Assembly: GCA_017469795.1 (NCBI GenBank)
Contig: JAFUFT010000052.1
Coordinates: 1 to 64,000, forward strand
Direction: 5' to 3'
DNA length: 64,000 nucleotides
From: Oscillospiraceae bacterium
Lineage (GTDB): Bacteria > Bacillota > Clostridia > Oscillospirales > Oscillospiraceae
In this document: one piece after another, positions 1 to 8,107 of the stretch
Numbering within the stretch: the first letter of the stretch is position 1
Layout of the letters: each line of letters begins with the position of its first letter
The notes under the pieces: generated by a model
What the model was told of the DNA's origin: nothing
What the model saw: only the letters and a program-made list of their open reading frames with translations
The model's database searches: none
Program-made: the position numbers and the translations under genes

Positions 1-20
1 ATTTACTGAGACAGAATAAT

Positions 21-49
21 TTGTCTTGGCATCTGTTCGGATATATAAA
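21..49 (+). promoter_or_regulatory. Candidate sigma-A promoter
   Basis: TTGTCT at 21-26 and TATAAA at 44-49 are separated by 17 bases. A start near 56 would place the whole inverted-repeat leader at 56-218 in the transcript. Confidence 0.45.
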
Positions 50-55
50 ATGCCC

Positions 56-218
56 TTTCCGCGCCCACTCTTTTTAGATTTGTCCGGCAAGGTTCGGCTT
101 GTATGTCCCATTGTTCTGGCGAGTCCGGCTTCCCTGGCCGCTTGCATATACAAAAGCCCTTTGCACCAAGATTGTTTCTGGAACATAGGGCAAATCTAAT
201 CTGTAAAAGAGAGGGAAA
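56..218 (+). ncRNA. Candidate structured leader or 6S-like RNA upstream of the zinc-ribbon gene
   Basis: Two distant arms can form a long closing stem. Bases 75-85 (TAGATTTGTCC) pair with 188-198 (one G-U). Bases 68-74 (CTCTTTT) pair with 205-211, leaving a six-base bulge, and CCC at 64-66 pairs with GGG at 213-215. An inner arm, 96-105, can pair with 145-158. The rod with a central bubble resembles 6S RNA in outline, but no conserved 6S sequence was recognised. The 3' arm contains the ribosome binding site of the next gene (GAGAGGG before ATG 223), so a cis-acting leader that hides the site is equally possible. No terminator lies between it and the gene. Confidence 0.4.
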
Positions 219-222
219 AACT

Positions 223-498
223 ATGTACGAAGACAAGATTTTGGTCTGCAAAGAGTGCGGCAATGAGTTTACCTTTACCGCCGGCGAGCAGGAGTTCTAT
301 GCTGAGCGCGGCTTCCAGAACGAGCCCCAGCGCTGCAAAGCCTGCCGTGACGCCCGCAAGAATGCCCTTCGTGGTCCCAGACAGTATTTCACCGCTGTCT
401 GCGCTGCCTGCGGCGGCGAGGCGAAGGTTCCTTTCGAGCCCAAGTCTGACAGACCTGTTTACTGCTCTGACTGCTTCGCGCGGATGCGTCAGGAGTAA
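223..498 (+). CDS. Small zinc-ribbon domain protein
   Basis: A 91-residue protein with two treble-clef-like knuckles. CxxC pairs are at residues 9-12 and 38-41, and further pairs (CAAC and CSDC) lie in the C-terminal half. It matches the family of small probable zinc-ribbon proteins common in Clostridia, whose cellular role is unknown to me. The start at 223 is chosen because GAGAGGG lies just upstream and the homologous part begins with MYEDKILVCKECG; the reading frame stays open to 103 but that part would overlap the leader RNA. A strong intrinsic terminator follows directly, so it is probably monocistronic. Confidence 0.75.
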   Translation: MYEDKILVCKECGNEFTFTAGEQEFYAERGFQNEPQRCKACRDARKNALRGPRQYFTAVCAACGGEAKVPFEPKSDRPVYCSDCFARMRQE

Positions 499-512
499 TA
501 ATGATAAAGCTC

Positions 513-543
513 AGCCGGTCTCTTCTGAGACCGGCTGGTTTTT
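513..543 (+). terminator. Intrinsic terminator after the zinc-ribbon gene
   Basis: A perfect 10-bp stem (AGCCGGTCTC at 513-522 with 527-536) and a TTCT loop are followed by GG and a run of T. It ends only about 10 bases before the next start codon, so the next gene depends on read-through or on a promoter I do not see. Confidence 0.9.
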
Positions 544-553
544 TGAGGTGCAC

Positions 554-1078
554 ATGGTTTCTTTATACATTGGTTCATTCCCGAGCGGAAAGGCCGGGTC
601 CAGAGTTCTGCTGGATCACGCCTGCCGGGATCATAACATTGGCAATATGCTGACCCACGATTCACTCGGGAAACCTATTCTCCCGGATGGTCCTGAAGTA
701 AGTATCAGCCATACGGCCGGAGCTGCTGCAGTTGCGGTTTCTGCGCGTCCTGTGGGGGTTGACATCGAACAGATCCGACCAGTTCGGAAAAATCTGCCGG
801 TTCGGGTGTTGAGTCCGGAGGAATACCGGTTTTATCAGGAAGCAGGGGAGCCTCCCGAATTGTTCTTTACGTTCTGGACGCTGAAGGAGGCATACTATAA
901 ATATTTAGGAACCGGACTGCCAGGTTTTCCAAATGAAACGGAGTTTTTCCCTGTTAACGGACGCTGGACGCTGAAGGGCAGCCCGCTGCATTTTGAGGTG
1001 TATCAGGAAAACCTCCTGATCTGCACACTATGCTGTGTAGATCAGGAGGTCAGAGTCATTCATCTGGAAAAAAGCTGA
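554..1078 (+). CDS. 4'-phosphopantetheinyl transferase family protein (Sfp type)
   Basis: This 174-residue protein is expected to transfer the phosphopantetheine arm of coenzyme A onto a serine of a carrier protein. The family signatures are visible: GVDIEQI near residue 75 (metal-binding Asp and Glu) and WTLKEAYYKYLGTG near residue 118. SISHT precedes the first motif, as is usual. It is shorter than Sfp itself (about 224 residues), mainly at the C-terminus. ATG 554 follows GAGGTG and lies just after the upstream terminator; the frame is open further upstream but would then overlap the zinc-ribbon gene. Its last 23 bases overlap the convergent GH25 gene. The carrier protein served cannot be told from the neighbours. 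Confidence 0.85.
   Translation: MVSLYIGSFPSGKAGSRVLLDHACRDHNIGNMLTHDSLGKPILPDGPEVSISHTAGAAAVAVSARPVGVDIEQIRPVRKNLPVRVLSPEEYRFYQEAGEPPELFFTFWTLKEAYYKYLGTGLPGFPNETEFFPVNGRWTLKGSPLHFEVYQENLLICTLCCVDQEVRVIHLEKS
1011..1050 (-). terminator. Hairpin serving as likely terminator of the GH25 gene
   Basis: Bases 1011-1022 and 1039-1050 form a perfect 12-bp stem, with four further pairs inside it. On the minus strand it lies six bases after the GH25 stop and is followed by TTTCC, a weak U-tract. It is embedded in the coding sequence of the opposing transferase gene. Confidence 0.55.
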
Positions 1079-1919
1079 GATTCATGTCAACGATCGTGTT
1101 GATTCCCGGGACGTCTCCCTGATTTGTGTACTGCCACATGTCAAAGGCGTAGGGAAATGAAGGGATATCCTGATATTCCGCCAGCCAGAAGGAATAGTCC
1201 GACAGATCTTTGAGATGATAGTAATGGGATGCAAGATCCAGATTGAAGTAAATCCCGGCCCTGTATCCCGCCGATTCGATGGTGTAGCAGAACGCCCTCG
1301 CACACCGCGTGAGTTCCGTTGAACTGATGGATGCAGTTCTCGCTTCGCCGTCAGAGACAGGTTCCCAGTCGAAGTAAATAGGATATTTGATCTCATATCC
1401 CTGGATCAGCTTCAAAACCTCCAGCGCTTCGTTTCTGGCCTCTTCTTCCGTCAACGCCTGAGAGAAGAAATAGATCCCAAGATCCATACCGCAGGCGGAG
1501 GCTTGTTCCAGATTAGATGTAAAATACTCGTCCACGCCGGTTTCACCGTCTTCATAGCCGCGATACCCGGCCCGAAGAATGGCGAAGTCCACATCGCTTT
1601 GGGCAACTGCTTCCCAATCGATGTCTCCCTGGTATACTGAGACGTCAATGCCGAGCTTGGCTTTCAACTCATCGGACTGATAGGTTTTATAACCGTTTTC
1701 AGATCCAAAGCATGCAGCGTCCAGGAGAGACGGCGGCAGTGTTTTTTCCGGGATTGCAGTAACATTTCCGGCTGACTCCCGATCAGATCCGAGCCCATGC
1801 AGCAGTGTTCGAGTCAGGAGAAACAGCACGGCAAGCAGCGCAATGCCGATTATAATGATTGCCGCAGTGCCGGTGTTTTTTCTTTTTTTCCTGCGGCCTT
1901 TTTTTCTGGTATTTCCCAT
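1056..1919 (-). CDS. GH25 family lysozyme (N-acetylmuramidase), membrane anchored
   Basis: A 287-residue protein. A basic N-terminus (residues 2-14) is followed by one transmembrane segment (about 20-40) and a linker, then a GH25 domain from about residue 88 to the end. The signature GIDVSVYQGDIDW, the Asp/Glu pair in YPIYFDWEP and the terminal DMWQYT are all present, so muramidase activity on peptidoglycan outside the cell is expected. ATG 1919 is chosen because AAAGGAA lies just upstream; the frame extends 18 codons further without a better site. It is transcribed alone and convergently with the transferase gene. It could act in wall remodelling or division; nothing adjacent decides this. 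Confidence 0.88.
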   Translation of the reverse strand: MGNTRKKGRRKKRKNTGTAAIIIIGIALLAVLFLLTRTLLHGLGSDRESAGNVTAIPEKTLPPSLLDAACFGSENGYKTYQSDELKAKLGIDVSVYQGDIDWEAVAQSDVDFAILRAGYRGYEDGETGVDEYFTSNLEQASACGMDLGIYFFSQALTEEEARNEALEVLKLIQGYEIKYPIYFDWEPVSDGEARTASISSTELTRCARAFCYTIESAGYRAGIYFNLDLASHYYHLKDLSDYSFWLAEYQDIPSFPYAFDMWQYTNQGDVPGINTIVDMNLSFFPDE

Positions 1920-1963
1920 TTTGGTTCCTTTCTGATACGTATGATTCCTAAGGAATTGACTAT

Positions 1964-1992
1964 TTGATACCATATCAGACGCGAATTGGCAA
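1964..1992 (-). promoter_or_regulatory. Candidate promoter of the GH25 gene
   Basis: On the minus strand TTGCCA and TATCAA are 17 bases apart. A perfect odd palindrome, ATTCCTAAGGAAT (1944-1956), lies between this promoter and the start codon and could be an operator. Confidence 0.35.
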
Positions 1993-2022
1993 GCTTATTT
2001 TCGATAATTCAAAAATTATTCA

Positions 2023-2051
2023 TTGTTTTCCCGTGTAGAATGGTGTAAAAT
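2023..2051 (+). promoter_or_regulatory. Candidate promoter of the capA-like gene
   Basis: TTGTTT at 2023-2028 and TAAAAT at 2046-2051 are 17 bases apart, 35 bases upstream of the start codon. Confidence 0.5.
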
Positions 2052-2085
2052 ATGATATCGCATTTTTCCAGAGAGGAGCCAGATT

Positions 2086-3798
2086 ATGGCACAGCAGTAT
2101 GGCGGGACCCAACCGCCGAATGCAAATCAGAATGATCCCCGGGATCCATTTCAGCAGGATGCTCAAAGGTTCCGCCGGGTGGAATACATTGATAACAGCG
2201 CCCAGATCGAAGCGCAGCAGCGGGCTCAGAGAAAAAGACAGATCCAGGCCAGAAAGCTTCAGCAGAAGCGGCGCCGTCAGCAAAGACGCCACCGCGCGCT
2301 GATCGGCATAGGCTTTCTTCTGCTTCTGGTGATCGCGTTTGTCCTGATCACTATTTTTAATGGATCCTATGGTCAGCCCACGGATCAGGGCCTTGATGAG
2401 TTGGATATGAATCTGGAGGAGCTCGATGACGAGGCTGAAGAGAAGCTCTATGACGGGCCTCCTGTCGCAACTATTGCCTTTGTGGGGGATATTTCCGCTT
2501 CTGCCGATCAGGTCCGTGCTGTAACCAAAGCGGACGGAACCTTTGATTTCAATGCGCCATTCGCGGATATTGTTGACTATTTCTCCGCCGATAACATCGC
2601 CTATGCGGTCGGTGATTTTGAGACCACAATGGTTGACAATCAGCCTTTTGGCGGTGAACCCTACTATAACGCTCCCATCGAGCTTGCAGGCTCCCTCAGA
2701 GGTCTCGGCTTCCGGCTCATGTCCACGGCCAACACTTATGCGCTCAACAACGGCATCGAAGGTCTGGTGTCCACGAAGAACTACCTGACCATTGCCAAGC
2801 TCCGTTCCGTGGGGACCTATCTTTCCCAGGCGGACCGGGATGAAAACGGCGGCGCCTATATCCGCAGTATCCACAAGATCAAATTTGCGTTTCTTTCCTA
2901 CACCAAGGGGACCGATTCCGTCACGATGCCGGAAGGGTGCGAATACGCCCTGAACACACTGTATACGGACTATTCGGACTACTGGTCGGATCTTCGGAGC
3001 AGCCGCATTCGAAGCGATGTGCAGGCAGCGAAGGACGCAGGCGCGGAAGTGATCATAGCGCTGGTCCACTGGGGAAGCGAGTACAGCCGTACGGTTTCCG
3101 AACCGCAGAAAGAGGTGGCAGATCTGCTTCTGAGCAACGGCGTGGATGTGATCATAGGAACCCATTCTCATCTGGTGAGCAAGATGGGCTTTGAATCGGT
3201 GGAAACCAATGACGGTACGCTGAAAAACTGTTTTGTCGCCTATGGTCTTGGAGATTTTTACACTGATCCGGAGCAGCCGACAGCTCAGCAGTCCATGATC
3301 CTCAATCTGACCTTCGCCAGAGGCGATGACGGAAACGTCACCATCACGGATGCCAATTATGTCCCGATCTACAATTATATCCACATGAAAAACGGAGTTC
3401 GGACATTTGAGCTGTTGGATGTCTACCGCAACATGGCTGAGCTGAAGCGGGTGGACATGACCTCTGAACAGGCGGAACTGTTCAATCAGCTTCTCGATAC
3501 TGTAGATACCATGCACAACTACGGCGGCGAGGAACTGGATATCGGACCCGTGGATCAGGATCGGCGGATCGTTGAAAAAGCGATTGCGGAAGGGGAAGTG
3601 TCTTCTGCGGATATCCGAGCCAAGAAGCGGGAAGAGGCAGATGCAGCGGAAAAAGCCGCGCAGGAGGCAGCCGAAGAAACTGAGGACGACTACGATCCCT
3701 ACGCAGAAGTTCAGGAATTGAACCCGGAAGCGGATGAAGAGCAACAGGAAACTGAGGAAGGGGAGACATCCCCGGAAGAGCCTGATACAGACGAATAA
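2086..3798 (+). CDS. CapA family membrane protein
   Basis: A 570-residue protein of the CapA/PgsA fold, related to metallophosphoesterases and named for poly-gamma-glutamate capsule synthesis. A Gln/Arg-rich cytoplasmic N-terminus of about 68 residues, one membrane segment (about 70-92), an extracellular CapA domain (about 125-400) and a highly acidic Glu-rich tail (about 510-570) are seen. Motifs include AFVGDIS, ALVHWGSEY and IIGTHSHLVSKM. No capB or capC partner is nearby, so polyglutamate synthesis is not supported; a cell-surface phosphoesterase-like role is the safer reading. The start has GAGAGGAG upstream. A strong terminator follows. Confidence 0.85.
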   Translation: MAQQYGGTQPPNANQNDPRDPFQQDAQRFRRVEYIDNSAQIEAQQRAQRKRQIQARKLQQKRRRQQRRHRALIGIGFLLLLVIAFVLITIFNGSYGQPTDQGLDELDMNLEELDDEAEEKLYDGPPVATIAFVGDISASADQVRAVTKADGTFDFNAPFADIVDYFSADNIAYAVGDFETTMVDNQPFGGEPYYNAPIELAGSLRGLGFRLMSTANTYALNNGIEGLVSTKNYLTIAKLRSVGTYLSQADRDENGGAYIRSIHKIKFAFLSYTKGTDSVTMPEGCEYALNTLYTDYSDYWSDLRSSRIRSDVQAAKDAGAEVIIALVHWGSEYSRTVSEPQKEVADLLLSNGVDVIIGTHSHLVSKMGFESVETNDGTLKNCFVAYGLGDFYTDPEQPTAQQSMILNLTFARGDDGNVTITDANYVPIYNYIHMKNGVRTFELLDVYRNMAELKRVDMTSEQAELFNQLLDTVDTMHNYGGEELDIGPVDQDRRIVEKAIAEGEVSSADIRAKKREEADAAEKAAQEAAEETEDDYDPYAEVQELNPEADEEQQETEEGETSPEEPDTDE

Positions 3799-3842
3799 AA
3801 ACACATGCGCGTCCATTTTGAAGTGGACGCGCATGTGTTTTT
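3797..3842. terminator. Bidirectional terminator between capA-like and glnS
   Basis: An 18- to 19-bp stem (3797-3815 with 3824-3842) is flanked by A-run and T-run, so it can end the converging transcripts from both sides. Confidence 0.92.
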
Positions 3843-3848
3843 ATGCTT

Positions 3849-5531
3849 TTATTTCTTAACCTTGAAACTGTCCTTGAGACTGACAGAGCGGTTAAATACC
3901 AGATGTTCCGCCGTGGAATCCTTGTCTGCACAGAAATACCCAAGACGCATGAACTGATAGCTGTCGCCGGGTTTGGCAGACGCCAGGGAAGCCTCGACCT
4001 TTGCCCCCTCGACAACAGTCAGGGAATTGGGATTCAGGCAATCCAGGAAATTCTTGTCCGCCCCGTCCGGATCGGGATCGGAGAACAGGTTGTCATAGAG
4101 CCGAACCTCTGCGTCAACCGCAGTATCCGCATCCACCCAGTGGATCGTTGCGCCCTTGACCTTCCGTCCGTCAGCGGGATCGCCGCCCCGGGAATCGGGA
4201 TCATAAGTGCAAAGGATTTCGGTAATATTGCCGTCATTGTCCTTGACGCATCCCGTGCAGCGGATCAGATACGCGCCCTTCAAACGGCACTCCGGTCCGT
4301 CGGGGTACAGGCGCTTATATTTGGGAACCGGCTCCTCCAGGAAGTCATCCGCTTCCACAAAAAGATTTCTGGAGAAAGAAACCATACGCGTCCCATCCTC
4401 GGGATGTCCGGGATTGTTCTCGATCTCAAACTGTTCCGTCTGCCCCTCGGGATAATTGGTAACGGTAAGAGGGACGGGATGCGTGACAGCCATCACGCGT
4501 TTGGCCGTCTCGTTGAGGTCCTCCCGCAGGCAGTGTTCCAGGAAGGCATACTCCACCACGGAATATACCTTGGAAACTCCGATCCGCTCGCAGAAGTTCC
4601 GGATGGATTTAGGAGTATAGCCCCGGCGGCGCAGACCGCAGAGCGTGGGCATCCGGGGATCATCCCATCCGGAGACCCGGCCTTCCTCCACCAGCTGGCG
4701 AAGCTTCCGTTTGGACATGACGGTATAATTGATGTTCAGCCGCGCAAATTCGATCTGCCGGGGCTTGTGGTAGGGGATGGACACATGTTCCACGACCCAG
4801 TTGTACAGGGGACGGTGGTTTTCGTATTCCAGGGAGCAGAGAGAATGGGTGATGCCTTCCAGCGCGTCCTGAATGGGATGGGCAAAGTCATACATGGGGA
4901 AGATGCACCACTTGGTTCCCTGTCTGTGATGCTCGATATAGCGGATCCGGTAGAGTACCGGATCCCGCATGTTGATGTTTCCGGACTCCAGGTCGATCTT
5001 TGCCCGGAGCGTGTATTTTCCTTCGGGGAATTCGCCGGCACGCATACGGCGGAACAGATCCAGGCTCTCTTCCATGGGTCGATCCCGGTAGGGGGAGACG
5101 GCGGGATGGGTCAGATCGCCCCGATACTCCTTGAACTGCTCCGGGGTAAGCTCGCAGACGTAGGCCAATCCCTTTTGAATCAGCTCTTCGGCATACTGAT
5201 AGGTCTGCTCAAAATAATCCGAGCCGTAGAAGAACCGGTCGCCCCAGTCAAATCCAAGCCAATGGATATCCTCCTGAATGGCGTCCACATATTCAGTGTC
5301 CTCCTTCGCCGGGTTGGTATCATCCATACGAAGATTGCAAAGGCCGCCGAATTTGACAGCAGTGCCGAAATCAATGATCAGCGCCTTGCAGTGCCCGATG
5401 TGCAGATATCCGTTGGGTTCCGGCGGAAATCGCGTATGCACCGTCATGCCCTCATACTGACCGCCGGGGCCAATATCCTCGGTCACAAAATTGTGGATGA
5501 AATTGGAGGATTCTTCGAAAATCTCTGCCAT
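3849..5531 (-). CDS. glnS: Glutaminyl-tRNA synthetase
   Basis: A 560-residue class I aminoacyl-tRNA synthetase that charges tRNA-Gln with glutamine in the cytoplasm. The N-terminus carries RFPPEPNGYLHIGHCKAL with the HIGH signature at residues 44-47. The second signature is VMSKRK near residue 271. The C-terminal beta-barrel anticodon-binding region ends in FNRSVSLKDSF. Length and motifs fit GlnRS rather than GluRS. AAAGGA precedes ATG 5531 on the minus strand. It is a single-gene unit with its own promoter and a shared terminator. Many Firmicutes lack this enzyme and use GatCAB instead, so its presence is informative for the lineage. Confidence 0.96.
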   Translation of the reverse strand: MAEIFEESSNFIHNFVTEDIGPGGQYEGMTVHTRFPPEPNGYLHIGHCKALIIDFGTAVKFGGLCNLRMDDTNPAKEDTEYVDAIQEDIHWLGFDWGDRFFYGSDYFEQTYQYAEELIQKGLAYVCELTPEQFKEYRGDLTHPAVSPYRDRPMEESLDLFRRMRAGEFPEGKYTLRAKIDLESGNINMRDPVLYRIRYIEHHRQGTKWCIFPMYDFAHPIQDALEGITHSLCSLEYENHRPLYNWVVEHVSIPYHKPRQIEFARLNINYTVMSKRKLRQLVEEGRVSGWDDPRMPTLCGLRRRGYTPKSIRNFCERIGVSKVYSVVEYAFLEHCLREDLNETAKRVMAVTHPVPLTVTNYPEGQTEQFEIENNPGHPEDGTRMVSFSRNLFVEADDFLEEPVPKYKRLYPDGPECRLKGAYLIRCTGCVKDNDGNITEILCTYDPDSRGGDPADGRKVKGATIHWVDADTAVDAEVRLYDNLFSDPDPDGADKNFLDCLNPNSLTVVEGAKVEASLASAKPGDSYQFMRLGYFCADKDSTAEHLVFNRSVSLKDSFKVKK

Positions 5532-5577
5532 AAGCGAAACATCCTTTCTGAATGTAATATTCCATACAAGTTAATCT

Positions 5578-5606
5578 ATTATATCTGTTTTGATCCGCTT
5601 TTTCAA
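5578..5606 (-). promoter_or_regulatory. Promoter of glnS
   Basis: On the minus strand TTGAAA and TATAAT are exactly 17 bases apart, about 47 bases upstream of the start. No T-box leader fits in this short distance. Confidence 0.75.
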
Positions 5607-5671
5607 TTCCCAATCTGCGAAATATCAGATTTCTTCATTCCATTCTGGAAATGAACCGGAAAAAAATAGAA

Positions 5672-5700
5672 TTGAGCGATGGAAAAGGATTTGGTATGAT
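5672..5700 (+). promoter_or_regulatory. Promoter of the tannase-family gene
   Basis: TTGAGC at 5672-5677 and TATGAT at 5695-5700 are 17 bases apart. It overlaps upstream in-frame ATG codons (one at 5696) and therefore argues for the later TTG start. Confidence 0.6.
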
Positions 5701-5728
5701 ATCGAAAAAGAAGAAGGGGAGATGGCCA

Positions 5729-8032
5729 TTGAAACGTATCACTGCTTTAGTTCTTACGCTTTTATTGCTCTTGGGTGTTTCTGCCTGCGGCGCTGAAGAC
5801 ACTGTTTCCTCAGTTCCCGCAGACAGTGCTGCTGCTTCTGAAGATACGGAACAGGAACAGGAAGCGGGCGTTCCCGAAGCGCAAAACGTCAGCGTAAGCG
5901 ACGTCACTGGATCTGCATCAGAACCGCCGGAACCGGTGCCGGAGGAAACGGTATATGTGCCGACGGAAGAGGAATCGGCTGAACGTGCCTCGATAGAACA
6001 GGCGCTTGATCTTAGCAACATGGAGCAGGAGTGGACCTACAGTCTCAGCTATGACGCCTGGACACTCAGCGCAGTTGTGGATGTGGTGAATCCGGAACTC
6101 CCGGATCAGCAGGGTGTATCTGTCGCAGTCCCCGGAGCATACGTAATCGGGATAGACACAGATGGAGACAGCACCGCAGACGTCACCGCCGCTGACGGAG
6201 AGACTTCTGTTTCCGGCGGTCTTATCATTGATCATGATGCCTCAATCGTCAGCGCAAACGGACAGACTTACACCGCCGATACCTGCCCGGTTATTCTGAC
6301 CACCGGCGCAGCCGGTTACGGCTCCCAGTGGAACAGTGCGGCATCTGCCGGGTACTGCAGCGACGGCTATGTCTCCGTAGGATGCGGCAACCGGGGAAAG
6401 CAGGATTACGTGAGCGATGAGGCGGGCAATGTGCTCTATTATACTGGTGACGCGCCAAGCTGCCTGGTGGATCAGAAGGCGGCAACCCGTTTTGTCAAAT
6501 ACAATATGCTGCTCGGAAACCTCCCCGGATGTGTGGATTACTTTGTCTCCACCGGCGGTTCCGGCGGAGCTGCCCATGCGGCCATGTTCGCCGCCACGTC
6601 AAATCACCCGGACTTTTATGATTACCAGATTGAAGCCGGAGCTGTCGGCGTCTATCAGAATTCCGACGGAAGTTATTCCACTTGTGTAACCATAGACGGT
6701 GAACAGGTGGAGATCTCAGACGGGGTCTGGGGCGCCGTCCCATACAGCGCCATCACTTCTCTGTATGAAGCGGATATGGCACAGGCGTTCGAGTACTATT
6801 TGGATCCGACCTTCTCGTTTGGCACAGAGTTTCAGGCCAAATTGGCCGAATATCTGTCGAAAGCATATATGGACGCTATCAATGCACGGGGATATTCCGT
6901 GGAAGAAAGCGACGTGGGCTTTGACATCAATAAAGACGGGGACATGGACGACCATGTGGACCTGACCATTGAATATGACGCCGCCAGGTATCCCGATACC
7001 AACGGATACGGCGGAACCTACCTCGATCTATACCTGTGCGAATTTACCGAGAATCTGCAGTGGTATCTGGACAATCTTCCGTACGCTTCTGACTGGACCT
7101 GGTTTGATGCCGAGGGCAATGCGCTTTCTGATGAAGAAGTCGCTGCAATGACCGAAGCGGATCTGGCAACGGCGTTCCTGGAGGGACGGTACGCCAAGGC
7201 AGGCGGCGGGTTTGGCGGTCCCGGCGGTCCTCCTCCCGGCGGAATGATGGGACCTCCTCCGGATATGATGGCAATGTCCGGCGACAATGCGGCGGATCTG
7301 TTTGGAGGAGATATTCGGGACGGAGGACCTGCGGCAGGTTCCAGCAACGCCTCTGGAAGCGGATTGAATTCAAACAATTACGCGACCTTCGACGACATGG
7401 TATCCGCCTATGAAGCTGATATCACCGCGATCCAGGCCGGAGACCGGTTTGGCAGGAACATTGTCGATCTCTATAATCCGCTCAACTATATCGGCGCTGA
7501 GGGGACCGAAAATCCGGCCTGGACCAGAGTCGTGATGGGTGCAGTGGAGGGCGATATGCCCATGATGGCATCCCTCAACATGCAGATCTCCTGGCTGAAC
7601 GCCGGAACCGACGCAGTGATCGAGTGGCAGTGGGACGGCGGTCATGTGCCCAACGAAGTGCTGGGAGAGTCTCTGGCCCTCTGCGTGGATAAAATGTACG
7701 GCAAATACGTCTCCGGCGTAGAGACGGTGAAGCCCGCTCCGGAACCGATCAGTGAAAACGGTACCAGTGATACTCCTTCCGGAAATGATCTGACCGCTTG
7801 GGTCAACTTCGAGGATCTGAATTATGTGACGTTTTCTCTTGCGGATGCGCTTGCCTATCGGAATTCCGGTGCCATGAAAGCGGTTCCCGGTTTTGATGTG
7901 ATCGACTATGGGCAGGAAGACTATGTTTTCGGAAGCCCCGAGCAGGACGCAAGGCACTGGAATCCGGTCCTGCTGGAGATTTTTAAAAACCCGGAATATG
8001 CAGAGATGCTCTCTGGATTATTTGGCGAATAA
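5729..8032 (+). CDS. Tannase-family alpha/beta-hydrolase lipoprotein
   Basis: A 767-residue secreted lipoprotein: Lys-Arg, a Leu-rich core and the lipobox GVSAC with Cys20. A Ser/Thr/Glu-rich linker leads to an alpha/beta hydrolase with nucleophile elbow GGSGG (Ser near 278). The run LVDQKAATRFVKYN just before it, YNPLNYIG (about 580), the DGGHVP candidate catalytic His (about 635) and MKAVPGFDVIDY (about 715) recall bacterial tannases, which cleave galloyl esters. A Gly/Pro/Met-rich insert lies at about 490-520. The TTG start is chosen because AAGGGGAG precedes it and in-frame ATGs upstream overlap the promoter. Relative to the Lactobacillus tannase I remember, the last two motif blocks are in swapped order. 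The substrate is inferred. Confidence 0.75.
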   Translation: MKRITALVLTLLLLLGVSACGAEDTVSSVPADSAAASEDTEQEQEAGVPEAQNVSVSDVTGSASEPPEPVPEETVYVPTEEESAERASIEQALDLSNMEQEWTYSLSYDAWTLSAVVDVVNPELPDQQGVSVAVPGAYVIGIDTDGDSTADVTAADGETSVSGGLIIDHDASIVSANGQTYTADTCPVILTTGAAGYGSQWNSAASAGYCSDGYVSVGCGNRGKQDYVSDEAGNVLYYTGDAPSCLVDQKAATRFVKYNMLLGNLPGCVDYFVSTGGSGGAAHAAMFAATSNHPDFYDYQIEAGAVGVYQNSDGSYSTCVTIDGEQVEISDGVWGAVPYSAITSLYEADMAQAFEYYLDPTFSFGTEFQAKLAEYLSKAYMDAINARGYSVEESDVGFDINKDGDMDDHVDLTIEYDAARYPDTNGYGGTYLDLYLCEFTENLQWYLDNLPYASDWTWFDAEGNALSDEEVAAMTEADLATAFLEGRYAKAGGGFGGPGGPPPGGMMGPPPDMMAMSGDNAADLFGGDIRDGGPAAGSSNASGSGLNSNNYATFDDMVSAYEADITAIQAGDRFGRNIVDLYNPLNYIGAEGTENPAWTRVVMGAVEGDMPMMASLNMQISWLNAGTDAVIEWQWDGGHVPNEVLGESLALCVDKMYGKYVSGVETVKPAPEPISENGTSDTPSGNDLTAWVNFEDLNYVTFSLADALAYRNSGAMKAVPGFDVIDYGQEDYVFGSPEQDARHWNPVLLEIFKNPEYAEMLSGLFGE

Positions 8033-8042
8033 AGCGAACTGC

Positions 8043-8074
8043 GGGAGCCACCGGAATTGCGGTGGCTTCCGTTT
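8043..8074 (+). terminator. Terminator after the tannase-family gene
   Basis: GGGAGCCACCG (8043-8053) pairs with 8060-8070 (one wobble), followed by GTTTT. It lies 10 bases after the stop codon. Confidence 0.7.
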
Positions 8075-8107
8075 TATGCTAAAATGTCCCGGAGGGGAGG
8101 TGCGATT

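Noticed and set aside
2020-3834. 604-codon minus-strand and, at 3843-5654, 603-codon plus-strand frames
   Set aside because: They are opposite to the capA-like gene and glnS respectively, both of which have clear domains and start signals.
5651-5728. Upstream ATG starts for the tannase-family gene
   Set aside because: They overlap or precede the -35/-10 elements and would put charged residues before the lipoprotein signal peptide; TTG 5729 has a proper ribosome binding site and signal peptide.
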